A stretch of 20,483 bases of DNA from Prevotellaceae bacterium. GTDB taxonomy: Bacteria; Bacteroidota; Bacteroidia; Bacteroidales; UBA932. Shown piece after piece: positions 6,334 to 12,709 of this stretch (position 1 is its first letter; every line of letters begins with the position of its first letter). The DNA lies in NCBI GenBank assembly GCA_031284065.1, contig JAITAP010000034.1, positions 1-20,483 on the forward strand, in the 5' to 3' direction. Position numbers and translations under genes: made by a program. Below the pieces are notes generated by a model. That model saw only the letters and a list, made by a program, of their open reading frames with translations. It was not told where the DNA came from and did not search any database.

Positions 6334-7725
6334 ATGCAAATTAATCAACGCACTATAAGTAAAGAAGTTACCTTTAGCGGAAAAGGCCTACACACAGGTT
6401 TACTTGTGGAAATGACCGTTTGTCCGGCAGCCGCCAACCACGGCGTGAAGTTTCAGCGGGTCGATTTGGAAAACATGCCCGTGATAAACGCCGTTGCCGA
6501 CTACGTTACCGACACCTCGCGGGGCACCACAATCGACCACAACGGCGTAAAGGTAAGCACCATTGAGCATATCATGGCGGCGCTCTTTGGCTTGGGTATC
6601 GACAACGCGCTGATACGCATTAACGCGCCCGAAGCCCCCATCATGGACGGCAGCGCGCTGGAGTACGTGTCGGTCATGAAAGATTTTGTGGAGGAGCAGC
6701 CGGAAAAGCGCACGTACTTTGAGGTGAGGAAAAAAATTGTGCTGCGCAACGAAGCAAAGAACACGGAAATAGCGCTCTACCCCGACGACCACTTCAGCGT
6801 TAACGTCAACATCGACTACAGCTCCAAAGTGCTGGGGTGCCAGTACGCAGAGGTCAAGTCGGTTGACGAAATCCCTGCGCAAATTGCGCCGTGCCGCACG
6901 TTTGTATTCTTTCACGAGCTCGAATTTTTGCGCAAAAACAACCTGATAAAAGGCGGCGACGCAGACAACGCCATTGTGATAGTGGAGCAGGAGGTTACGC
7001 AAAGCGACGTTGACCGCGTGGCGCACCTGTTCAACAAGCCCAGCATAGCGCGGCTGCCCGAAGGCTACCTCAACAACCTTGAGCTGCGGTTTGCCAACGA
7101 GCCGGCGCGGCACAAGCTGCTCGACCTGACCGGCGACCTCATGCTGGTGGGCGTTCCCATCAAAGGAAAAATTATTGCAACCCGCCCCGGACACCAAGCC
7201 AACACGGAGTTTGCCAAAGAGCTTCGCAAAATCATCAAAAAGCAAAGTAGCAAGCCCATTGCGCCCGGATACGACCCCAACGAGCCGCCGCTGTTCGACA
7301 TTAACCAAATAAAAAAAGTGCTGCCGCACCGCCCGCCCTTCCTGCTGGTGGATAAAATTATCCGCATGGACGCCGAATCGGTGGTGGGCGTGAAAAACGT
7401 AACGATAAACGAGCCGTTCTTTACCGGGCACTTCCCCGACGAGCCGGTGATGCCCGGCGTGCTCATTGTGGAGGCTATGGCGCAGTGCGGCGGGATTCTG
7501 GCGCTCAGCACCGTGCCCGACCCGGAGCGCTACAGCACCTACTTTTTGAAAATCGACAGCGTGAGGTTCAAAAAAATGGTAGTGCCCGGCGATACGCTCG
7601 TGTTTTGCCTGAAGCTCGTAGATCCTATCCGGCGCGGGCTGGTGCACATGCAGGCGCAGGCGTTTGTCGGCAATGTCCTCGTAACCGAAAGCGACCTGCT
7701 GGCGCAAATAACCAAAAACAGGTAG
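6334..7725 (+). CDS. lpxC-fabZ: Bifunctional UDP-3-O-acyl-N-acetylglucosamine deacetylase / 3-hydroxyacyl-ACP dehydratase
   Basis: A 463-residue fusion. Residues 1 to about 300 are LpxC, the zinc amidase that commits the pathway to lipid A: STIEHIMAAL (75-84, with E78 and zinc ligand H79), HKLLDLTGD (260-268, zinc ligands H260 and D264) and H287 in the GHQAN motif. After a linker (about 301-318) comes FabZ (about 320-463), which dehydrates 3-hydroxyacyl-ACP for fatty acid elongation: LPHRPPFLLVD (330-340), GHFPDEPVMPGVL (365-377, catalytic H366) and EAMAQCGG (380-387, catalytic E380). Both active sites look intact. The two enzymes compete for the same 3-hydroxyacyl-ACP pool, so fusing them could tie membrane and lipid A synthesis together. 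The fusion is a known Bacteroidota trait. It has its own promoter; lpxA follows after 65 bases. Confidence 0.95.
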   Translation: MQINQRTISKEVTFSGKGLHTGLLVEMTVCPAAANHGVKFQRVDLENMPVINAVADYVTDTSRGTTIDHNGVKVSTIEHIMAALFGLGIDNALIRINAPEAPIMDGSALEYVSVMKDFVEEQPEKRTYFEVRKKIVLRNEAKNTEIALYPDDHFSVNVNIDYSSKVLGCQYAEVKSVDEIPAQIAPCRTFVFFHELEFLRKNNLIKGGDADNAIVIVEQEVTQSDVDRVAHLFNKPSIARLPEGYLNNLELRFANEPARHKLLDLTGDLMLVGVPIKGKIIATRPGHQANTEFAKELRKIIKKQSSKPIAPGYDPNEPPLFDINQIKKVLPHRPPFLLVDKIIRMDAESVVGVKNVTINEPFFTGHFPDEPVMPGVLIVEAMAQCGGILALSTVPDPERYSTYFLKIDSVRFKKMVVPGDTLVFCLKLVDPIRRGLVHMQAQAFVGNVLVTESDLLAQITKNR

Positions 7726-7790
7726 CGCCGCCGACAACATTTTTTATTTTTTTCGATTATAGAAATTTTTACTCCAAAAAAATCATAGCT

Positions 7791-8582
7791 ATGAATAATA
7801 TTCACCCCGAAGCCAAGATAGGTAAAAACGTAGTAGTGGAGCCTTTTGCAACTATCCACAAGGATGTGGTGGTGGGCGACGGCACATGGGTAGGCGCAAA
7901 CGCCGTGCTGATGAACGGCACGCGCATAGGTAAAAATTGCAAGATATACCCGGGCGCCGTGATTGCCGGCGAGCCGCAGGACTTGAAGTTCAACGGTGAG
8001 TTTTCCACCGCCGAAATAGGCGACAACACCACCATCCGCGAGTTCGTAACCGTAAATCGCGGCACGGCGGCAAGCGGCAAGCTGCGAACCGTAGTGGGCA
8101 GCAACACCCTCGTCATGTCGTACGTGCACATAGCGCACGATTGCTGCGTGGGCAGCAACGTTATACTGGCGGGGTACACAGGCTTGGCGGGCGAGCTGGA
8201 GGTTGGCGACTGGGCAATTATCGGCGGCGGAGCGCTGGCGCACCAGTTTGTGCACATTGGAGAGCACGCCATGATTTCGGGCGGCGCAAAAATCGGCAAG
8301 GACGTGCCGCCATACGTGCTCGCCGGCCACGAACCGCTGGCGTACGGCGGGGTAAACGTAATCGGGCTGCGTCGACGGGGCTACACGGCAGAGCAGGTGG
8401 AAAAAATACACGACATATACCGTATTCTGTACCAAAGCAAGCTCAACGTTACGCAGGCGTGCGAGGAAATAGACAAGCTGCCCGCCGGCGCTGAGCGCGA
8501 CGTAATCCTCAACTTTATTCGCGGCAGCAAGCGGGGCATAATAAGGGCAAACGTGAGCGGCGCGGCGGAAGTAGAGCTCTAA
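7791..8582 (+). CDS. lpxA: UDP-N-acetylglucosamine O-acyltransferase
   Basis: LpxA starts lipid A synthesis by moving a 3-hydroxyacyl chain from ACP to the 3-OH of UDP-GlcNAc. The ATG at 7791 gives 263 residues, the usual length; the frame stays open further upstream inside lpxC-fabZ, but that part is a shadow. The beta-helix repeats (about 3-180) are plain (IHPEAKIGKNVVVEPFA, VGDGTWVGANAVL). The catalytic His is H116 in HIAHDC, matching E. coli H125. Family motifs HQFVHIGEHAMISGGAKI (151-168) and IGLRRRGY (191-198) precede the C-terminal helical part. It ends in TAA whose last A is the first base of the next gene's ATG, so the two are probably translationally coupled. Confidence 0.95.
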   Translation: MNNIHPEAKIGKNVVVEPFATIHKDVVVGDGTWVGANAVLMNGTRIGKNCKIYPGAVIAGEPQDLKFNGEFSTAEIGDNTTIREFVTVNRGTAASGKLRTVVGSNTLVMSYVHIAHDCCVGSNVILAGYTGLAGELEVGDWAIIGGGALAHQFVHIGEHAMISGGAKIGKDVPPYVLAGHEPLAYGGVNVIGLRRRGYTAEQVEKIHDIYRILYQSKLNVTQACEEIDKLPAGAERDVILNFIRGSKRGIIRANVSGAAEVEL

Positions 8583-10762
8583 TGGGCGCCAAAAAAATTC
8601 TGCGCCTCGCCACGCTGATATGCCTCGCCGGCGGTAGCGCACGCGCAGGAGACGTCTTGCAGCGCTACAACGTAGCGTGGCTCACGCAGAGCAAAAACTC
8701 TTCGGAGTCGATGCCCTGCGGAGGAGGCGACGTAGGGCTTAACGTCTGGACGGAAAACAACGAAATACTCTTCTACATTTCGCGCAGCGGCACATTCGAC
8801 GAAAACAACGCTTTTCTCAAGCTGGGGCGGGTGAGGCTGAACTTCGCGCCCAACCCCTTTGAAAACGGAACATTCCGGCAAGAATTAATGTTGCAGGATG
8901 GCTACGTAAAAATCACCGGAAGCAACAAAAATATCGCGGCAGAGGTAACGCTTTGGGTTGACGTTTTCCGCCCGGTGGCGCACGTTGACGTATCGAGCAG
9001 CAAACCCATGACGGTTACAGCCAGCTACGAAACGTGGCGGCACAAAGACCGCTTACTTACGGGCAAAGCCAACAACGCCAACTCGTACAAATGGGCGCCG
9101 CAGGGCACGGTAAAGTTGTACAAAGACAGCGTTGCCTTTACCAAAAACGGGGTGCTGTTCTTTCACCGCAACCGCGCCGACGTTCCCAACATTTTTGACG
9201 TAACCGTGCACCAGCAGGGCATGGACGCTGTCCGGCATTTAATGCTTGACCCGATATCCAACCTCACCTTTGGCGGCGTTATGCAGGGCAAAAAAATGGC
9301 CGCCGCCGGAGCTTACAGCGGGCAGTACGCCGGCACGGAATTTCGGGGGTATTCGCTGCAAAGCCTCTCCCCAAGTCGGCAGCACAGGGTAGAGCTTGCC
9401 TTGCACACGGCGCAAACCCCAACGACGGAAAGCTGGAAAAATGGCCTGGACAGCCTCTTGCAGGAGGCAAAAGCGCAGGAAAAAACGGCGCAAAAAGCGT
9501 CTTGCCGCTGGTGGGAAAATTTTTGGGAGCGCAGCTACATTTTCATTTCCCCCGACAGCGCCGCAACACCGCAGTGGCAAGCCGGACGCAACTACCAGCT
9601 GTTTCGCTACCAGCTGGGCTGCAACGCTTTTGGAAAATACCCCACCAAGTTCAACGGCGGACTTTTCACCTACGACCCTTGCTACGTCGATTCGCTGCAA
9701 AGCTTCACCCCCGACCACCGCGCGTGGGGAGGCGGCACGTTCACGGCGCAAAACCAGCGGCTCGTTTACTTCCCCATGCTGCGCAGCGGCGATTTTGACG
9801 CAATGAAGCCGCAGCTCGATTTCTACCTGAATTTGCTGCCTAACGCCGAATTGCGCAGCAAGGTGTACTGGAGGCATGGCGGAGCATGTTTCGCCGAGCA
9901 AATCGAAAATTTTGGGCTCCCAAACTGTAGCGAGTACGGCTGGAAGAGACCCGATTTTTTTGACAAGGGCGTTGAGTACAACGCATGGCTTGAGTACGAA
10001 TGGGATACTGCGCTCGAATTTTGCTTTATGATGCTGGAGCTGCACCGGTACGCCGGTAAAGACATTTCTGCCTACGTGCCGCTCATTGAAAGCTGTCTCC
10101 GCTTTTTCGACGAGCACTACCGCTACCTTGCCCGGCAGCGCGGGCGAAAAGCGCTGGACGAAAACAACCGGCTGATTTTGTATCCGGGCTCGGCCTGCGA
10201 AACTTACAAAATGGCGTACAACGCCACCAGCACCATTGCCGCGCTGCAAACAGTCCTGAAAGGGCTTACCGCCCTGCCCGACAACCTGCTGTCGCCGCAA
10301 AAAAAGGCGGAGTGGAGCGCAATGCTAAGCGTCCTTCCCCCCATCACCCTCCGCGAAGTTGACGGGCACGCCGTTATCGCTCCGGCAAAGCTGTGGGAGC
10401 GCGTCAGCAACACCGAAACGCCGCAGCTCTACCCCGTGTTTCCCTGGGGAATTTACGGCGTTGGGCTGCCCGACCTGAACGTTGCCGTCAACACCTACCG
10501 GTACGACCCCGATGCGCTGAAGTTCCGCAGCCACGTGGGGTGGAAGCAGGACAACATTTTTGCCGCAAGGCTCGGGCTTACCGACGAGGCCGCCGCCCTG
10601 TGCCTCAAAAAACTGGGCAACGCCGAGCGCCGCTTTCCCTCCTTCTGGGGTCCGGGGTTTGACTGGACGCCCGACCACAACTGGGGAGGAGCGGGAATGA
10701 TTGGCCTGCAGGAAATGCTGCTGCAAGCTGTGGGCGAAAAAATTTACCTGTTCCCCGCGTGA
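8582..10762 (+). CDS. Secreted DUF5703-type glycoside hydrolase, C-terminus cut by an in-frame TGA
   Basis: A 726-residue protein with a signal peptide (KKILRLATLICLAGGSARA). The N-terminal domain resembles DUF5703 (YNVAWLTQSKNSSESMP, then GGGDVGLNVW and ILFYISRSGTFDENN, about 29-76). The rest, about 310-726, looks like the (alpha/alpha)6-barrel of six-hairpin glycosidases such as GH95 relatives (DPCYVDSLQSFTPDHRAWGG; KGVEYNAWLEYEWDTALEF; FWGPGFDWTPDHNWGGAGMI). It probably acts on a polysaccharide or glycan outside the cytosol; the substrate is unknown and I do not assign catalytic residues. The ATG overlaps the lpxA stop as TAATG, odd for a hydrolase beside lipid A genes. The stop at 10760-10762 appears premature: the same frame continues with family-like sequence to 10927. 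The product may still fold without its last 54 residues, or the gene may be decaying. Confidence 0.82.
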   Translation: MGAKKILRLATLICLAGGSARAGDVLQRYNVAWLTQSKNSSESMPCGGGDVGLNVWTENNEILFYISRSGTFDENNAFLKLGRVRLNFAPNPFENGTFRQELMLQDGYVKITGSNKNIAAEVTLWVDVFRPVAHVDVSSSKPMTVTASYETWRHKDRLLTGKANNANSYKWAPQGTVKLYKDSVAFTKNGVLFFHRNRADVPNIFDVTVHQQGMDAVRHLMLDPISNLTFGGVMQGKKMAAAGAYSGQYAGTEFRGYSLQSLSPSRQHRVELALHTAQTPTTESWKNGLDSLLQEAKAQEKTAQKASCRWWENFWERSYIFISPDSAATPQWQAGRNYQLFRYQLGCNAFGKYPTKFNGGLFTYDPCYVDSLQSFTPDHRAWGGGTFTAQNQRLVYFPMLRSGDFDAMKPQLDFYLNLLPNAELRSKVYWRHGGACFAEQIENFGLPNCSEYGWKRPDFFDKGVEYNAWLEYEWDTALEFCFMMLELHRYAGKDISAYVPLIESCLRFFDEHYRYLARQRGRKALDENNRLILYPGSACETYKMAYNATSTIAALQTVLKGLTALPDNLLSPQKKAEWSAMLSVLPPITLREVDGHAVIAPAKLWERVSNTETPQLYPVFPWGIYGVGLPDLNVAVNTYRYDPDALKFRSHVGWKQDNIFAARLGLTDEAAALCLKKLGNAERRFPSFWGPGFDWTPDHNWGGAGMIGLQEMLLQAVGEKIYLFPA

Positions 10763-10927
10763 CCTCAACGCTGGGATGTACACTTCAAGCTCCGCGCGCC
10801 TTACGGCACAACGGTAGAGGCCACGCTGAAGAAGGGGAAAATAGAGATGCTAAAGGTAACCCCGGAAAGCAGGGCAAAAGACGTAGCTGTAGCGAGTGGC
10901 GCAACGTGCTTCGGGACGGGAAATTGA
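10763..10927 (+). pseudogene. Separated C-terminal segment of the DUF5703-type hydrolase
   Basis: In the same frame as the hydrolase, 54 codons run from just after its TGA (10760-10762) to the next TGA (10925-10927). They read PQRWDVHFKLRAPYGTTVEA, then TLKKGKIEMLKVTPESRAKD and a short tail. From memory, relatives of this family end with a closely similar beta-rich segment preceded by FPAWP; here the sequence is FPA, stop, P. A single G-to-A change in TGG would produce this. No start codon or promoter suggests independent expression. Real nonsense mutation, sequencing error and UGA read-through remain possible. Confidence 0.75.
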
Positions 10928-11107
10928 GGCGCGCGCAGCTCCAAAAACAGCCAACGCTAACAATATCAACAGACAATCCGGAGACTTGTTAATAATTTCT
11001 TGATTGTAAGCGCAAAACTAATTGGCTGAATATGAACTTATTGCAACTCATTCATGGCCGAAACGACCTAAGAATGACGAAAGTACTCGAAAAAAAAGGC
11101 GAAAAAA
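10928..11107. other. Spacer before the HU promoter
   Basis: This stretch lies between the end of the hydrolase remnant and the HU promoter. I see no coding signal, terminator hairpin or repeat in it. Confidence 0.5.
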
Positions 11108-11139
11108 TTTGGAAGTTCAAGCAAATACACGTATTTTTG
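11108..11139 (+). promoter_or_regulatory. Bacteroidota promoter of the HU gene
   Basis: TTTG (11108-11111), a 20-base spacer and TATTTTTG (11132-11139) match the -33/-7 consensus. The ATG at 11197 follows after 57 bases, giving an A/T-rich leader of roughly 50 bases, as is common for highly expressed genes in this phylum. Confidence 0.75.
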
Positions 11140-11196
11140 TGAGCGTTTTTTGTACGCGATTTTATCACATTTTTTAAATTTCTAAAAACAAGTATC

Positions 11197-11460
11197 ATGA
11201 ACAAAGCTCAATTGGTTGATGCTATTGCAGGCAAAGCAGGATTAACAAAAGCCGATGCAAAGCGTGCATTGGATGCTTTCACTGAGGTTGTTGCAAAATC
11301 TCTCAAGAAAGGCGACAAGATTGCTCTTGTTGGCTTTGGAACTTTCAGCGTTTCGCAACGTAGCGCTCGTACGGGTCGTAATCCCCGCACTGGCGAGCCT
11401 ATCAAGATTAAGGCAAAAAAAGTTGCCAAGTTCAAAGCCGGTGGAAGTCTCGCTTTCTAA
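11197..11460 (+). CDS. HU-family DNA-binding protein
   Basis: An 87-residue protein of full HU length. It starts MNKAQLVDAIAGKAGLTKADA (dimerising helices about 1-40), continues with GFGTFSVSQRSARTGRNPRT (46-65) and ends KVAKFKAGGSLAF. The RNPRTGEP segment forms the beta-arm that enters the DNA minor groove and carries the conserved proline. HU bends and compacts chromosomal DNA as a dimer. Codon choice is more A/T-rich than in the neighbouring genes, which fits high expression. It has its own promoter and a strong terminator, so it is a one-gene unit. Confidence 0.95.
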   Translation: MNKAQLVDAIAGKAGLTKADAKRALDAFTEVVAKSLKKGDKIALVGFGTFSVSQRSARTGRNPRTGEPIKIKAKKVAKFKAGGSLAF

Positions 11461-11487
11461 GAAAGCAAAGGTTAATGACCTTTTGCC

Positions 11488-11529
11488 AAAACAAAAAGGG
11501 GGAATCTTCTGATTTCCCCTTTTTGTTTT
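11488..11529 (+). terminator. Strong terminator after the HU gene
   Basis: A 19-pair stem with one G-T wobble (11488-11506 with 11511-11529) closes a 4-base loop, TTCT. The left arm begins AAAACAAAAAGGGGG and the right arm ends CCCCTTTTTGTTTT, so the hairpin has A and T tracts on opposite sides and could end transcription in both directions. It stops only 13 bases before the trmH start codon. Confidence 0.88.
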
Positions 11530-11542
11530 ATACGCTAACGTA

Positions 11543-12214
11543 ATGACAAATACCCGTCAAGCCATATCCATTCTTGCGGCGTGCGCCACCGAAGCCCGCG
11601 TGGAGCAGCTACAGCGCGTGCTGGCCGACCGCACGCGCTACGTTACGATATGCCTTGAGGACGTTTTCCAGCCGCAAAACGCAAGCGCTGCGCTGCGCTC
11701 CTGCGACGCCTTCGGCGTGCAGGACGTGCACATTGTGGAGCAGCGCAACCAATTTACGCCGTACCGCGACATTACAATGGGCAGCGACAAGTGGCTCACC
11801 CTGCACAAGTACGGCCGTCGGCACGAGCAGCCCGTGCAGGCGGCGGCGGAGCGGCTGCGCAAAAGCGGCTACCGGCTGGCGGCTACCACGCCCCGCAAGG
11901 GCTGCACGCCGCTCGACGAGCTCGACCTGAAAAAGGGTAAAGTAGCGCTGATGTTTGGCGCAGAGTACACGGGGCTTTCCGACGCGGCAATGAGCGCAGC
12001 CGACGAATTTATAACCGTGCCCATGTACGGCTTTGTCGAGAGCCTCAACCTGTCGGTATGCGCCGCCGTTGTGCTGCGGCAGCTCGCGCAAAAGCTGCGG
12101 CAGCAAGGCGTGGCGTGGCAGCTGGACAGCGACGAGCGAGACGAACTCCTGCTAACGTGGCTCAAAAAATCGGTGCGCCACAGCGGTCAAATCCTGCAAC
12201 GGCAAGGATTTTGA
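11543..12214 (+). CDS. trmH: TrmH-family (SPOUT) RNA 2'-O-methyltransferase
   Basis: A 223-residue enzyme of the SpoU/TrmH class, which methylates a ribose 2'-OH using S-adenosylmethionine. The three family motifs are present: QPQNASAALRSCDAFG (43-58, with N46 and the catalytic-type R52), LMFGAEYTGLS (136-146, with E141) and VPMYGFVESLNLSVCAAVVL (159-178), which forms the deep trefoil knot and SAM site. Overall length and the start of the SPOUT core (VTICLEDVFQPQN) most resemble E. coli TrmH, which makes Gm18 in tRNA, but a different tRNA or rRNA target cannot be excluded. The start lies 13 bases after the HU terminator and no separate promoter is evident. It ends in TGA. Confidence 0.88.
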   Translation: MTNTRQAISILAACATEARVEQLQRVLADRTRYVTICLEDVFQPQNASAALRSCDAFGVQDVHIVEQRNQFTPYRDITMGSDKWLTLHKYGRRHEQPVQAAAERLRKSGYRLAATTPRKGCTPLDELDLKKGKVALMFGAEYTGLSDAAMSAADEFITVPMYGFVESLNLSVCAAVVLRQLAQKLRQQGVAWQLDSDERDELLLTWLKKSVRHSGQILQRQGF

Positions 12215-12315
12215 GCAACAAAAATACGCAATGCGGAAAATCCTGCAAATCACAGCTCGGGCGGAGTGCGCGGATAAATCGTAAAAAAAACCGCAAGCTA
12301 TAGCCCAAATTTTGC

Positions 12316-12323
12316 TACATTTG
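12316..12323 (+). promoter_or_regulatory. Probable promoter -7 box of the cupin gene
   Basis: TACATTTG matches TAnnTTTG and lies 33 bases before the cupin ATG. The expected -33 TTTG is not present at the right distance. Confidence 0.5.
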
Positions 12324-12356
12324 CTGCCGTAAACTCACAGCTAATTCTTTTTTATT

Positions 12357-12701
12357 ATGGAAAACAAAAGCAATACATTCATTTTGGGCGAACACGCGGC
12401 GTGGGAGCCTGCGGGCGACGGCGTTCGCCGTCAGGTGATGGGCTACGGCGAGCAGCTAATGCTGGTACAGGTAGAATTTCAGAAGGGAGCCGTTGGCGCA
12501 CGGCACGAGCACCCGCACGCGCAAGCCAGCTACGTGGCGAGCGGCAAGTTTGAGGTGCAGGTTGGCGAAGAAAAAAAGACGCTGAGCGGCGGCGATGGCT
12601 TTTTTGTTGAGCCCAACGTTCCGCACGGCGTTTTCTGCCTCGAAGCCGGCGTGCTGATAGACACGTTTAGCCCCATGCGGCTCGACTTTGTAGGGCGGTA
12701 A
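12357..12701 (+). CDS. Small cupin protein, KdgF-like
   Basis: A 114-residue single-domain cupin with no signal peptide. The metal-binding motifs are visible: GAVGARHEHPHAQASYV (44-60, likely ligands H50, H52 and Q56) and FFVEPNVPHGV (82-92, ligand H90). The sequence RRQVMGYGEQLMLVQVEFQK and the HxHPHxQ pattern resemble KdgF, which linearises unsaturated uronates (4,5-unsaturated galacturonate or its alginate counterpart) to ketouronates. No other uronate gene is visible nearby, so the substrate remains a guess. It appears to be a single-gene unit with its own -7 box and converges on the decarboxylase gene 8 bases away. Confidence 0.8.
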   Translation: MENKSNTFILGEHAAWEPAGDGVRRQVMGYGEQLMLVQVEFQKGAVGARHEHPHAQASYVASGKFEVQVGEEKKTLSGGDGFFVEPNVPHGVFCLEAGVLIDTFSPMRLDFVGR

Positions 12702-12709
12702 GGCCGCCT

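Noticed and set aside
6334..7725. LpxC-FabZ fusion as a novelty
   Set aside because: The fusion is a well-known feature of Bacteroidota; it helps identify the phylum but is not new.
6400..7740. Long minus-strand open frame (446 codons) opposite lpxC-fabZ
   Set aside because: Shadow of a firmly identified gene; composition is biased (His, Val, Arg rich) and resembles no known protein. GC-rich third positions create such frames here.
7539..8642. 367-codon minus-strand open frame opposite the lpxC-fabZ end and lpxA
   Set aside because: Lies opposite two confidently identified genes and shows no domain of its own.
10760..10762. UGA read as Trp genome-wide (alternative genetic code)
   Set aside because: The SpoIID, T9SS-sorted, trmH and lipoprotein genes all end sensibly at TGA, and TGG is used for Trp throughout.
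10759..10992. 77-codon plus-strand ORF beginning at the hydrolase stop
   Set aside because: It is in a different frame from the conserved hydrolase extension and its translation is basic and low-complexity.
12692..12709. Small hairpin (GGCGG / CCGCC) between convergent cupin and decarboxylase genes as a terminator
   Set aside because: Only five pairs and no T-tract on either side; it largely overlaps the end of the cupin coding sequence.
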